NCBI RefSeq assembly: GCF_900115755.1
Contig: NZ_FOXQ01000005.1
Location: forward strand, 186,001 to 250,000
Reading direction: 5' to 3'
DNA from: Parafilimonas terrae
GTDB lineage: Bacteria > Bacteroidota > Bacteroidia > Chitinophagales > Chitinophagaceae
Length of the DNA: 64,000 nt
The notes beneath the pieces were generated by a model. The model was not told the origin of the DNA and did no database searches. It saw only the letters and a list, made by a program, of their open reading frames with translations. Shown piece by piece: positions 51,387 through 60,711 of the stretch (position 1 is the first letter of the stretch; each line of letters starts with the position of its first letter). The position numbers were made by a program, and so were the translations under genes.

Positions 51387-52022
51387 CTATAAATCGTCAT
51401 ATTTATAAACAGCATCCATTTCTGCACCGGGCTGCATATCAAACAGCGATTTAATAATGCCGTCTTTCAATCCATATACCCAGCCATGCAATACGGGCCG
51501 GTTGCCATATTTCCATGCCCGCTGAATAATAGATGTTTTGGCAAGTTTCATTACCTGCTCCTGCACATTTAATTCAACAAGCCGGTCAGTACGGGCTTCC
51601 ATATCTTCTATACTTTCAAGCTCCTCCTGGTATAAACGGTAAACATCTTTAATATTCCTCAGCCACATGTTCAGCACCAAATCGTAATTGTGATTGCTCA
51701 TGGCTGCTTTAACGCCGCCACAACCATAGTGGCCGCAAACAATTACATGGTTTACTTTAAGATGGTTTACTGCATAATCCAGCACACTCAGCAGGTTTAC
51801 GTCGGTATGTATAACCAGGTTAGAAATATTGCGGTGCACAAAAATTTCGCCGGGTTGCGTACCGGTGATTTTATCGGCAGGCACACGGCTGTCGCTGCAA
51901 CCTATCCATAAAAATTCAGGAGTTTGCAGCTTTGAAAGGCGGTTAAAATAATCCGGGTCTTCTTCTACCATTTCATGCGCCCAGCCTTTATTTTCCAGCA
52001 ATAACTTTTCGTAAGGTGTCAT
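51387..52022 (-). CDS. can: Beta-carbonic anhydrase
   Basis: Interconverts CO2 and bicarbonate, 211 residues. Zinc ligands are in CSDSRVPAD (Cys, Asp) and GHYGCGGVKAAM (His, Cys). The end YGLKDGIIKSLF is typical of the Can/CynT branch. It starts 6 bases after the SulP transporter gene and is clearly in one operon with it, forming a bicarbonate uptake and conversion module. Confidence 0.96.
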   Translation of the reverse strand: MTPYEKLLLENKGWAHEMVEEDPDYFNRLSKLQTPEFLWIGCSDSRVPADKITGTQPGEIFVHRNISNLVIHTDVNLLSVLDYAVNHLKVNHVIVCGHYGCGGVKAAMSNHNYDLVLNMWLRNIKDVYRLYQEELESIEDMEARTDRLVELNVQEQVMKLAKTSIIQRAWKYGNRPVLHGWVYGLKDGIIKSLFDMQPGAEMDAVYKYDDL

Positions 52023-52028
52023 TTTATA

Positions 52029-53597
52029 TTAATTTAATTGATTGTTTAACTGATGGCTTTTCAATTTTGCATGTCTTGTTTTTGCCGGGCTTTTTTTAAC
52101 GTGTGTCTTAATATTTTTAAGAGGTGCATGCTGTAAGAAATCATTGATTACTTCTATCACATCTTTATCAATAAAATCAGCTCTTGAAATATCAATTAAT
52201 ACAGATGAGTTCTCCGGCACTTGTTCCAACTTGTTTTTAAGCAGGGGCTTATTCAGGAAAGATACATCTTTTCTCAAACGGAACAGGTATTTGCTGTCAT
52301 CATGCACAACAAAGAAAGACGTTTTAAAGTTGCTGCGCAACACAAAGAACAGGCCTACGCCAATGCCTATTACTATTCCTATCAGAAGATCTGTGAAAAT
52401 GATTGCAGTAATAGTAACCACAAAAGGCACAAACTGATCAAAACCGCCACGGTACATTTCTTTAAATAAAGATGGTTTTGCCAGCTTATAGCCGGTATAA
52501 ATAAGCACCGCTGCCAAAGCAGATAATGGAATAAGATTTATTAAGAAAGGAATTAAAGCCACTGCAAGCAGCAGCATAATTCCGTGCATAATGGTTGCTG
52601 CTTTTGTTCTGCCGCCGCCATTTATATTGGCAGAAGTTCTAACCACAACAGATGTTACGGGTAAACCACCAATCAGGCCACTTACGAGGTTACCTATGCC
52701 CTGTGCTTTTAACTCCCTGTCTTTTGGCGTTACACGTTTATAAGGATCAAGTTCATCAGAAGCTTCTATATTCAGCATAGTTTCAAGGCTTGCAACAATG
52801 GCAATGGTAATGCCGGTTATCCATATTTCAGGCATGCCTAAATATTTAAAATCAGGAAGCATAAAGAATGAAAAGAATTCACCTACACCATCGGCTGAAG
52901 GAATATTCACCAATTGGTTTTCGCGTAACTGCAATGAGCTGCCATTTGATAAAAACATATTCATAAGCACACCTGCAACTACCACAACAAGCGGCGCAGG
53001 AATAAGCTTGAAAATCTTTCCTTTTTTCACCAATACTTTATCCCAGAATATCTGTATGCCTAATGCAACAACGCCAATAATAATTGCCAGCGGAGTAATT
53101 TTTGAAAAGGTATGCCATATTCCGCTAAAGGTATTTTCTGAATCCTGCTGCGCAAAAGCATAGTCTCCTTCAAAATCGGCATCGTAGCCAAATAGATGCG
53201 GTATTTGTTTTAAGATAAGAATGATGCCTATGGCAGAAAGCATTCCTTTAATAACGTTTGTGGGAATATAATCGCCAAACACGCCGGCTTTTATGTAGCC
53301 TAAAATAATCTGTACAATACCTGCAATGATTACTGAAAGCAGGAAGGCTTCAAAGGCAGGAACTTTTAAAATACCTGCTGCAACAATGGCCGTTAAACCC
53401 GCAGCCGGCCCGCTAACGCTTAATTGCGAGCCACTAAAACTGCCTACAACAATACCGCCCACAATACCGGCAATTAATCCGGAAAATAAGGGCGCTCCTG
53501 AACCGAGGGCAATGCCTAAGCACAACGGCAATGCCACTAAAAACACAACAACAGATGCTGAAAAATCAGCACCAAAATTTTTGAAAATATTTTTCAT
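52029..53597 (-). CDS. SulP-family inorganic anion (probably bicarbonate) transporter
   Basis: Membrane transporter of 522 residues with about 11-14 hydrophobic segments. The N-terminal signature is FLVALPLCLGIALGSGAPLFSGLIAGIVGG with GSQLSVSGPAAGLTAIV, and the core motif is ASLETMLNIEASDELD. A C-terminal STAS domain covers about 420-500 (SVLIDISRADFIDKDVIEVIND). SulP proteins carry sulfate, bicarbonate or other anions; pairing with a carbonic anhydrase favours bicarbonate, as in BicA-like systems. The ATG at 53597 is chosen; an upstream start would add a non-conserved stretch. Confidence 0.93.
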   Translation of the reverse strand: MKNIFKNFGADFSASVVVFLVALPLCLGIALGSGAPLFSGLIAGIVGGIVVGSFSGSQLSVSGPAAGLTAIVAAGILKVPAFEAFLLSVIIAGIVQIILGYIKAGVFGDYIPTNVIKGMLSAIGIILILKQIPHLFGYDADFEGDYAFAQQDSENTFSGIWHTFSKITPLAIIIGVVALGIQIFWDKVLVKKGKIFKLIPAPLVVVVAGVLMNMFLSNGSSLQLRENQLVNIPSADGVGEFFSFFMLPDFKYLGMPEIWITGITIAIVASLETMLNIEASDELDPYKRVTPKDRELKAQGIGNLVSGLIGGLPVTSVVVRTSANINGGGRTKAATIMHGIMLLLAVALIPFLINLIPLSALAAVLIYTGYKLAKPSLFKEMYRGGFDQFVPFVVTITAIIFTDLLIGIVIGIGVGLFFVLRSNFKTSFFVVHDDSKYLFRLRKDVSFLNKPLLKNKLEQVPENSSVLIDISRADFIDKDVIEVINDFLQHAPLKNIKTHVKKSPAKTRHAKLKSHQLNNQLN

Positions 53598-53672
53598 TTT
53601 TCTTGATTTAGTATAAATAATAACAATGCACGGCAATGATACCGGCGGCAACAATCGTTATAATGCTTTATA

Positions 53673-53966
53673 CTAAATGTTGGGAGGCGGTGTGGGCACT
53701 TCTGCAATATGCAGTTTAACCAAAACTGAGCGGGAATAAATACTAAGGTTATTGGTAGCAGCAAGCTCTTTTGCGGTTATGTCTAAAACAGGAAAGAAAT
53801 GATGCGCTTCTTTTTCACCGCTGATTCTTTTACCGTAATCTGAGTTATGTGTAAGCTCTTCGGTAATCTGGTTATTAAAAAGCATAGCGCCTATCTGGCG
53901 TAATGGTATAACCTGCGTGCAAAGCACAACCAAACATATAACCGCTATGATTTTTCTAACCTTCAT
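53673..53966 (-). CDS. Small exported hypothetical protein
   Basis: Protein of 97 residues that I do not recognise. It begins with a hydrophobic segment (IIAVICLVVLCTQVIPL) that could be a signal peptide or anchor. A soluble part with HFFPVLDITAKELAATN and a proline-rich end (EVPTPPPNI) follow. It lies 75 bases before the SulP/carbonic anhydrase genes on the same strand and may be the first gene of that operon. Confidence 0.6.
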   Translation of the reverse strand: MKVRKIIAVICLVVLCTQVIPLRQIGAMLFNNQITEELTHNSDYGKRISGEKEAHHFFPVLDITAKELAATNNLSIYSRSVLVKLHIAEVPTPPPNI

Positions 53967-54163
53967 TTGGAGCTGCAAATAAAAAACACAATGAGAAAAC
54001 AGCCAAAAAACTACCTGAAACTTAACAATAAAAAGACAATTGCCGGAAGCTGTTTAAATTGCTCATTCCATGAAACAGTATTGAGGTGCTTTGTAAATTT
54101 CTTATCAATTTTCACACCTGGAAAGCGCTATGTACAAAATATTCTTTTAGCTCAAACAGCTTC

Positions 54164-54913
54164 CTAAATGCTTAACCCGCCGCATATACTTATAACTTCG
54201 CCGGTTATATAAGCGCTCATATCGCTGGCAAGAAAAAGGGCAAGGTTTGCCACTTCATCGGCTTTGCCAAACCTGCCGAGTGGAATGTCTTTTAAAAAAT
54301 TATCAGCGGCAGTACCTTCTTTTAAATAATGCGTCATATCAGTTTCAATAAAGCCCGGTGCGATAGCATTGCAGCGGATATTGCGGCTGCCAAGTTCAAG
54401 CGCTATCGATTTTGTAAATCCAATAATGCCAGCTTTTGATGCTGCATAACTTGCCTGGCCTGCATTGCCGCGAATACCAATAATGGAACTCATATTTATA
54501 ATGTTGCCAGACCTTGCTTTTATCATTGGGCGAATAACCTGTTTGGTCATATTATAAACGCTGTTGAGGTTTACGTTTATTACATCATTCCATTGATCCG
54601 GTGCAAGGCGAAGCAGCAAATTATCTTTAGAGATACCTGCATTATTTATGCACACATCAATCTTTCCAAAGTCTTTCAACACATCATTCACCAAAGTTTC
54701 GCATTGTGCAAAATCGGCAGCATTGCTTTTATAACCCTTAACTTTTATACCGTCTTTATTTAATTCATTTTCCAGGGCAGCAGCTTTTTCAGCGCTGCTG
54801 TCGCTTATATATGTAAAGGCAACCTGGGCGCCGTTTTCAGCTAATTTTTTTACAATGGCTGCGCCAATTCCACGGGCAGCGCCGGTAACAATGCAAACTT
54901 TATCCTTCACCAT
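54164..54913 (-). CDS. fabG: 3-oxoacyl-ACP reductase
   Basis: Classical SDR of 249 residues with all FabG features: TGAARGIGAAIV, DVCINNAGISKDNLLLRL, NMSSIIGIRGNAGQASYAASKAG (Ser, Tyr, Lys), IAPGFIETDMT, and the end MSAYITGEVISICGGL. NISKDN-type loops after NNAG and the TD motif are typical of the fatty-acid synthesis enzyme, which reduces 3-oxoacyl-ACP with NADPH. No other fab gene is adjacent, so the assignment rests on sequence alone. Confidence 0.88.
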   Translation of the reverse strand: MVKDKVCIVTGAARGIGAAIVKKLAENGAQVAFTYISDSSAEKAAALENELNKDGIKVKGYKSNAADFAQCETLVNDVLKDFGKIDVCINNAGISKDNLLLRLAPDQWNDVINVNLNSVYNMTKQVIRPMIKARSGNIINMSSIIGIRGNAGQASYAASKAGIIGFTKSIALELGSRNIRCNAIAPGFIETDMTHYLKEGTAADNFLKDIPLGRFGKADEVANLALFLASDMSAYITGEVISICGGLSI

Positions 54914-54977
54914 AATATTTTATTTACTTAAAAATAAGCTGCAATGATAGCTACTAACTCTTACAGCCGGAAATTTT

Positions 54978-55012
54978 ATTGTTATTAAAACAATGTACTA
55001 AAATAGAACAAT
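54978..55012. promoter_or_regulatory. Repeated ATTGTT/AACAAT motifs in divergent promoter
   Basis: ATTGTT at 54978-54983 pairs with AACAAT at 54989-54994, and a further AACAAT lies at 55007-55012. It may be an operator shared by fabG and the AraC gene; this is inference only. Confidence 0.3.
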
Positions 55013-55075
55013 AAGTTTTATGTATGACTGTAAAGTTTATATGTTTTACCGCACAAATAAATATCTTCTGTTAGC

Positions 55076-55083
55076 TAAATTTG
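55076..55083 (+). promoter_or_regulatory. Bacteroidota -7 box TAAATTTG
   Basis: It matches TAnnTTTG 33 bases before the AraC-family gene start at 55117. Confidence 0.4.
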
Positions 55084-55116
55084 TTGGTTTAATTTGTTTC
55101 GCTAAAAATTTTTGTT

Positions 55117-55974
55117 ATGAGCGCAACTTCATCAATTCCTGTATTGAGCTGGAAGGAATGCATGCCTGATGCTGATTTTGTAATTAAAATAATAGATGAT
55201 AAAAACATTCCTTCACGCATGAAAATTCCGCACCGCAACATTGGTTATAAAGTGGCGCTGTTGCTTGAAGGGAAAATGAGCGGCAATGTTGATTTCAGAA
55301 AATATGAAGTGGAAGGGCCTGCTGTTTTATTCTCATCACCAGAGCAGGTTGACCATTTAACAGGCCATAAAAATATCAAGATGATCCATATTGCTTTTAG
55401 CAAGGATTATCTTTTAAATGATGTAAGAACAACCTTGTCTTGCTGGGAATGCATGTTCAGCCAGATAGTGATACCCGTAATCAATAATAAAGACTTTAAT
55501 GAACTGAAAACCTATGCCAGCCTTATGCAACAAGAGTTTGCAGAGCTGCGTCATCAAAAAGATTTAGTGATCAGGAACCTTTTAAATGCGTTCTTAATTA
55601 CTGCAGCAAGACTGGGCACATGCAAAACAAAACTTGCAGTGATGAACTCATCACAGAATAAAATATTACAACAGTTCAGAACGCTGGTAGATGATCATTT
55701 TTTAAGCAAGACACAGGTAGCTGAATATGCTGATATGATCTACATTACACCAGGCCATTTGAATGATACAATTAAAATGGTAACCGGCAAAACAGCCAAG
55801 CAGCTTATTGATGAAAAAAGAATTACCGAAGCCAAACGTTTACTGTTTTGGGGAGAGCTTAATGCAAAACAAATTGCAGCACACCTGAACTTTGAAGATG
55901 ATGCTTACTTCAACCGCTTCTTTAAAAAACATACGGGGCAAACACCTTTACTGTTTCAAAGAAATTCCCTTTAA
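55117..55974 (+). CDS. AraC-family transcriptional regulator
   Basis: Regulator of 285 residues. The N-terminal cupin-like domain (YKVALLLEGKMSGNVDFRKYEVEGPAVLFSSPEQV) is followed by an AraC HTH domain over about 185-285, with ADMIYITPGHLNDTIKMVTGKTAKQLI and LNAKQIAAHLNFEDDAYFNRFFKKHTGQTP. It stands directly before the RND efflux operon on the same strand, so it is a good candidate for that operon's activator. The ligand is unknown. Confidence 0.93.
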   Translation: MSATSSIPVLSWKECMPDADFVIKIIDDKNIPSRMKIPHRNIGYKVALLLEGKMSGNVDFRKYEVEGPAVLFSSPEQVDHLTGHKNIKMIHIAFSKDYLLNDVRTTLSCWECMFSQIVIPVINNKDFNELKTYASLMQQEFAELRHQKDLVIRNLLNAFLITAARLGTCKTKLAVMNSSQNKILQQFRTLVDDHFLSKTQVAEYADMIYITPGHLNDTIKMVTGKTAKQLIDEKRITEAKRLLFWGELNAKQIAAHLNFEDDAYFNRFFKKHTGQTPLLFQRNSL

Positions 55975-56025
55975 AAGTGCAATAATTCCCTTGATTAAGT
56001 AAATAGTTTTCGCAATAACCTTTTC

Positions 56026-56033
56026 TACTTTTG
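56026..56033 (+). promoter_or_regulatory. Bacteroidota -7 box TACTTTTG
   Basis: Perfect TAnnTTTG match about 5 bases before a small open frame (56038-56112) and 177 bases before the RND adaptor start. It is the likely operon promoter. Confidence 0.5.
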
Positions 56034-56037
56034 CGAA

Positions 56038-56112
56038 ATGAAATTGTTAACCTCATTGCTTAAAGTGAACTGTTGTTGTATAAGCATTGAACCTGAAACA
56101 CTCGCTATATAA
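56038..56112 (+). CDS. Candidate 24-residue leader peptide with Cys-Cys-Cys
   Basis: Short frame MKLLTSLLKV...CCC...EPETLAI between the AraC gene and the RND adaptor, directly after a -7 box. Three consecutive TGT cysteine codons are at residues 12-14. It is followed at 56147-56163 by a small perfect hairpin (TGCAAC/GTTGCA) and a T-rich stretch. It could be a leader peptide that couples cysteine supply or ribosome stalling to pump expression, or it may be chance. No ribosome-binding site is evident. Confidence 0.35.
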   Translation: MKLLTSLLKVNCCCISIEPETLAI

Positions 56113-56146
56113 CAACAAATAGGCAAGACAGCACCGGTTAAACCAA

Positions 56147-56163
56147 TGCAACATTGCGTTGCA
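56147..56163 (+). other. Hairpin in RND operon leader
   Basis: TGCAAC, a 5-base loop and GTTGCA, then CTCTTGCGATTTTCTT. It is weakly terminator-like and could act as an attenuator with the upstream small frame. Confidence 0.35.
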
Positions 56164-56209
56164 CTCTTGCGATTTTCTTACCAATTACAAACAATTAAAA
56201 TTTAAACGT

Positions 56210-57403
56210 ATGATACGTCTAATAAAGGGTATTGTCCAAAGTCAACTGTTTATTTTAATAGCAGGCGCAATAATTATAGGCATCACATACAGTTGCAATG
56301 AATCTGCAGCAGAAAACAGCACCGGCGCTATGCCGCCGCCGCAATTGCCTGTGATTGATGTAAAGGCAGCGCCAGCTACCACTTATCAATTATTCCCTGC
56401 CTCAATAGAAGGGAAAGTTAATGTTGAAATAAGGCCGCAGGTAGATGGCTATTTACAAAAGATGTATGTGGATGAAGGCGCTTATGTAAAAGAAGGCCAG
56501 CCATTATTTAAAATAAATGATGCGCCATACATTGAGCAACTTAATAATGCAAAAGCAAGTTTGCAATCTGCTGAAGCAACATTGCAAAGAGCGAAGGTGG
56601 AGCTGGACCGTTTAACACCTCTCGTTGATAACAATGTTATATCTGATGTGCAGTTAAAAACAGCCAGGGCAAATTATGATGCCGCTGTTGCTGCCATTAG
56701 TCAAAACAAAGCAATAGTAAGCGCTGCACAGATCAATGTGGGTTATACTTTAATTAAAGCGCCGGTTAGTGGTTACATAGGAAAGATCCCGTATAAAACA
56801 GGCGCCCTTGTTGGCAAAACTTCTGCAGAGCCGCTTACTTTATTATCAGATGTAAGTGAAGTGTATGCTTATTTTTCTTTGAGTGAAGCTGATTTCATTG
56901 CTTTTAAAAACCAGTTTGAAGGCAATACAATTGAAGAAAAATTAAAGCATGTTCCGCCGGTGGAACTGCAGTTGGCCAATGATAGTTTATATAAGCTAAA
57001 AGGAAAAATAGAAACAGTAGAAGGGCAGTTTGATGAAACGACGGGCTCAATAAGTTTTCGTGCAACTTTTCCAAATGCATCCGGCGTTTTACGTTCCGGC
57101 AATACAGGTAAAATAAGAATTCCAAAATTATATACATCGGCATTGGTGGTACCGCAGGAAGCCACTTACGAAATACAGGACAAAGTATTTGTTTATGTAG
57201 TAAGCGACAGCAATAAGGTTACCGGCACGCCCATCAATGTTTCCGGCAAAACAGCTAACTATTACTTTGTTGACAGCAGCCTTGTATCCAACAGTAAAAT
57301 TGTTTTATCCGGAATAACTAACCTTCGGGATGGAATGCTTATTAATCCACAACCTGTATCAACAGACAGCTTATTCAAAGCAAGGCCAATAAGTAATTTA
57401 TAA
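56210..57403 (+). CDS. RND efflux periplasmic adaptor (MexA/AcrA type)
   Basis: Membrane-fusion protein of 397 residues with a lipoprotein-like signal (LIAGAIIIGITYSC). In order it has a beta-barrel/lipoyl start (VEIRPQVDGYLQKMYVDEGAYVKEGQPLFKINDAPY), an alpha-hairpin with QSAEATLQRAKVELDRLTPLVDNNVISDVQLKTARANYDAA, a second lipoyl half (TLIKAPVSGYIGKIPYKTGALVG), and a C-terminal barrel. It links the inner-membrane pump to the outer-membrane channel. The ATG at 56210 is preferred to an upstream TTG. It is the first gene of the efflux operon. Confidence 0.94.
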   Translation: MIRLIKGIVQSQLFILIAGAIIIGITYSCNESAAENSTGAMPPPQLPVIDVKAAPATTYQLFPASIEGKVNVEIRPQVDGYLQKMYVDEGAYVKEGQPLFKINDAPYIEQLNNAKASLQSAEATLQRAKVELDRLTPLVDNNVISDVQLKTARANYDAAVAAISQNKAIVSAAQINVGYTLIKAPVSGYIGKIPYKTGALVGKTSAEPLTLLSDVSEVYAYFSLSEADFIAFKNQFEGNTIEEKLKHVPPVELQLANDSLYKLKGKIETVEGQFDETTGSISFRATFPNASGVLRSGNTGKIRIPKLYTSALVVPQEATYEIQDKVFVYVVSDSNKVTGTPINVSGKTANYYFVDSSLVSNSKIVLSGITNLRDGMLINPQPVSTDSLFKARPISNL

Positions 57404-57412
57404 AATTTGAAA

Positions 57413-57469
57413 GCCGGTGAAATACAGCGTGGATAAAGCTTTAGACAGGATATAGTTTTATTCACCGGC
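57413..57469 (+). other. Long-range hairpin between adaptor and pump genes
   Basis: GCCGGTGAA (57413-57421) pairs perfectly with TTCACCGGC (57461-57469) across 39 bases in the adaptor-pump gap. It may be a processing or stabilising structure that sets the adaptor to pump ratio. Confidence 0.45.
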
Positions 57470-57550
57470 TTCAAATTCTTTCAGTAATCATTTAAAAAAT
57501 TAGCAAGGCTGATGAGTGTATCTCATCAGCTAATAAAACTTTTATTCCTG

Positions 57551-60500
57551 ATGTTAAAGCGATTTATTGAACGCCCGGTTTTATCAACCGTTGTATCAAT
57601 CATATTATTGTTATTAGGCTGTATTTCTTTATACACACTGCCTATTACGCTTTTTCCTGACATAGCGCCGCCAAGCGTTGTAGTAACAGCATCTTATCCG
57701 GGCGCTAATGCTGAAGTGGTTGCACGTTCTGTGGCCACCCCGTTAGAGCAGGCTATTAATGGTGTAGAAAACATGACTTACATGACTTCCAATTCAAGCA
57801 ATGATGGAAGCATGACACTTACAGTTTATTTCAGGCAGGGAACAGATCCTGACATTGCATCTGTGAATGTGCAGAACCGTGTTTCAAAAGCGGTAAGCCA
57901 GATACCGCAGGAAGTAATTCAATCGGGCATTTCAACACAAAAACAACAAAACAGCATCATCATGTTCGTTGCTTTGTCAAGCAAAGACAACACCTATGAT
58001 GAAACTTTTCTGCAGAATTATATCAAGATAAACCTCATTCCGCAAATACAGCGCATACCGGGCGTTGGTGATGCGCAGGTATTTGGAACAAGGGATTATT
58101 CAATGCGTATATGGCTGAAGCCGGATAGGTTAACAGCAAACAATTTAACGCCACAGGATGTTACCAATGCCATACGTGATCAAAACCTTGAAGCAGCGCC
58201 GGGGCGCTTTGGTGAAAGCAGCACGCAAACATTTGAATATGTATTGAAATATAAAGGCAAGCTTAATAAGAATGAAGATTATGAGAACATCATTATTAAA
58301 GCTAATGCAGACGGTTCTTTTATAAGATTAAGAGATGTGGCCCGCGTTGAATTTGGCTCATTCACTTATTCATCAAGCAGCCGTTTGAATGACGGCCCCA
58401 CTTCAGGCTTTGCTATATTTCAAACAGCCGGTTCAAATGCCAATGATATTCTTACCGAAGCTGAAAAACAGATCAAAGAATTCTCATCATCGCTGCCTGA
58501 AGGCGTTGAAACAACCATCATGTATAATTCAAAGGAGTTTCTTGATGCATCTATCGGGCAGGTGAGGGAAACATTGGTTATTGCCTTCATACTTGTATTC
58601 ATCGTTGTGTTTATATTCCTTCAGGATTTTCGTTCCACACTTATACCAGCAATCGCTGTGCCGGTAGCTGTTATAGGCACCTTCTTTTTCATGCAGCTTT
58701 TTGGCTTTACCATTAACCTGCTTACCCTGTTTGCATTAGTGCTTGCAATTGGCATTGTGGTAGATGACGCCATTGTGGTAACCGAAGCTGTGCATACAAA
58801 AATGGAACAAACAAAACTGCCTGCCAGGGCGGCCACTATTCAATCTATGAATGAAATATCGGGCGCCATTGTTTCTATTACATTGGTAATGGCTGCAGTA
58901 TTTATTCCTGTTGGATTTATGCAGGGCCCTGCCGGTGTTTTTTACAGGCAATTTGCGTTTACGCTGGCAATCGCCATTCTTATCTCGGCAGTTAATGCAT
59001 TAACGCTAAGCCCCGCATTATGTGCATTGTTTTTAAAGAATGAAGAAGAAGGAAGCGGCAATAAAAAGAAAGGTTTTGCCAGCCGGTTCTTCCAGGCTTT
59101 CAACGCAGGTTTTTCTGTAATGACAAATCGTTACAAAAGCAGTATATCATTTTTATTAAAAAGAAAATGGGTGGCTGCTGGCGGATTGATTGTAATAACA
59201 ATTACAACCATATTTCTTATACGGCAAACACCAACAGGCTTTATACCAACAGAAGACCAGGGCTTTATTTTATATGCAGTAAATGCACCTCCCGGAAGTT
59301 CGCTCGACAGGACACATAGGGCAACAGTAAAAATCGACAGTATTTTAAAACACTACTCATCTGTTTATAAAAAATACACCGTTGATGGTTTAAACTTTAT
59401 TTCAAATGCCAATGCATCTCCTTATGCAGCAGGATTTGTGAGGTTAAAACCTTATAAAGAAAGAGGTGAAGTAAAAAGTATAGACCAGCTTACCAATTCC
59501 ATGATGATGGATGTAAGCGCTGTAAAAGATGTAAATACTTTCTTTTTTACATTTCCCACGATTCAGGGTTTTGGTAATGTAAGCGGTTTTGAATTTATGC
59601 TGCAGGACAGGGGCAATCATTCGCTTGATGATCTTGGTAAAACAGCATACTCATTTATCGGCGCTTTAATGCAGCGGCCCGAAATAGCAGCGGCGTTTAC
59701 CACTTTTTCAGTGGGTAATCCGCAGTTCCAGATTGAAGTTGATAATGAAAAAACAAAACAGCTTGGGGTAAATGTGAGCGACCTGCTGCAAACATTACAG
59801 GTTTATTACGGAAGCAGTTTTGTATCAGACTTTAACCGCTTTGGAAAATATTATCGCGTGATGGCGCAGGCCGATGTTCAGTACCGTGAAGACGCATCAT
59901 CGCTCAATAACATTTTTGTAAAGAACAACAATAATGAAATGGTTCCCGTGAACACACTTGTAAAACTGAAACGTGTTTACGGCCCTGAAACCATTACACG
60001 CAATAATCTTTATAATGCTGTAAATATAAACGGTGCGCCCAAGCCGGGATACAGCACAGGCGATGCCATTAAAGCAATTGAAGAAACAGCCAAACAATCA
60101 TTGCCCAAAGGATATTCTTATGAATGGACAGGCATGACCAGGGAAGAAATAGCCACGGGCAATCAAACAGCCATCGTGTTTTTGCTGAGCATACTGTTTG
60201 TTTACTTCATTTTGTCGGCGCAATATGAAAGTTATATCCTTCCGCTGGCCGTGATCTTTACCATTCCTGCCGGTATTTTAGGCGTATATGCATTTATAAA
60301 ATTTGCCGGTATTGAAAGCAATATTTATGTACAGGTTGGATTGATAATGCTCGTGGGGTTATTATCTAAAAATGCGATACTTATTGTTGAATATGCCGTG
60401 CAGCGGCGAAGACAGGGCGCATCTATCATTGATGCAGCGCTCCAGGCATCGCAGCTTCGCCTTCGCCCTATATTAATGACATCCCTTGCTTTTATAGTTG

Positions 60501-60697
60501 GGTTATTACCATTGGTTTGGGCAACGGGTGCATCGGCTTTGGGCAATCGCTCTATTGGCACCGGCGCAGTGGGCGGAATGCTTACCGGTGTTGTATTTGG
60601 CGTATTCATCATCCCTGTTTTATATGTCATATTCCAATACCTGCAGGAAAAAGTAAGCAGTGCGTCAAAAAAAGCAGCGCCTGCATTAAGTGAATAA
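57551..60697 (+). CDS. RND-family efflux pump (AcrB/MexB, HAE1 type)
   Basis: Proton-driven inner-membrane exporter of 1048 residues. It starts MLKRFIERPVLSTVVSIILLLLG, with 12 membrane helices in two halves and large periplasmic loops containing PITLFPDIAPPSVVVTASYPGA and PLEQAINGVENMTYM. The proton-relay region ALVLAIGIVVDDAIVVTEAV in helix 4 carries the adjacent Asp pair. The second half has GLIMLVGLLSKNAILIVEYA. The ATG at 57551 gives the family-standard start; an in-frame ATG at 57512 would add 13 residues. Substrates are probably hydrophobic drugs or toxins. Confidence 0.95.
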   Translation: MLKRFIERPVLSTVVSIILLLLGCISLYTLPITLFPDIAPPSVVVTASYPGANAEVVARSVATPLEQAINGVENMTYMTSNSSNDGSMTLTVYFRQGTDPDIASVNVQNRVSKAVSQIPQEVIQSGISTQKQQNSIIMFVALSSKDNTYDETFLQNYIKINLIPQIQRIPGVGDAQVFGTRDYSMRIWLKPDRLTANNLTPQDVTNAIRDQNLEAAPGRFGESSTQTFEYVLKYKGKLNKNEDYENIIIKANADGSFIRLRDVARVEFGSFTYSSSSRLNDGPTSGFAIFQTAGSNANDILTEAEKQIKEFSSSLPEGVETTIMYNSKEFLDASIGQVRETLVIAFILVFIVVFIFLQDFRSTLIPAIAVPVAVIGTFFFMQLFGFTINLLTLFALVLAIGIVVDDAIVVTEAVHTKMEQTKLPARAATIQSMNEISGAIVSITLVMAAVFIPVGFMQGPAGVFYRQFAFTLAIAILISAVNALTLSPALCALFLKNEEEGSGNKKKGFASRFFQAFNAGFSVMTNRYKSSISFLLKRKWVAAGGLIVITITTIFLIRQTPTGFIPTEDQGFILYAVNAPPGSSLDRTHRATVKIDSILKHYSSVYKKYTVDGLNFISNANASPYAAGFVRLKPYKERGEVKSIDQLTNSMMMDVSAVKDVNTFFFTFPTIQGFGNVSGFEFMLQDRGNHSLDDLGKTAYSFIGALMQRPEIAAAFTTFSVGNPQFQIEVDNEKTKQLGVNVSDLLQTLQVYYGSSFVSDFNRFGKYYRVMAQADVQYREDASSLNNIFVKNNNNEMVPVNTLVKLKRVYGPETITRNNLYNAVNINGAPKPGYSTGDAIKAIEETAKQSLPKGYSYEWTGMTREEIATGNQTAIVFLLSILFVYFILSAQYESYILPLAVIFTIPAGILGVYAFIKFAGIESNIYVQVGLIMLVGLLSKNAILIVEYAVQRRRQGASIIDAALQASQLRLRPILMTSLAFIVGLLPLVWATGASALGNRSIGTGAVGGMLTGVVFGVFIIPVLYVIFQYLQEKVSSASKKAAPALSE

Positions 60698-60711
60698 TAA
60701 AAAAACAAGCA

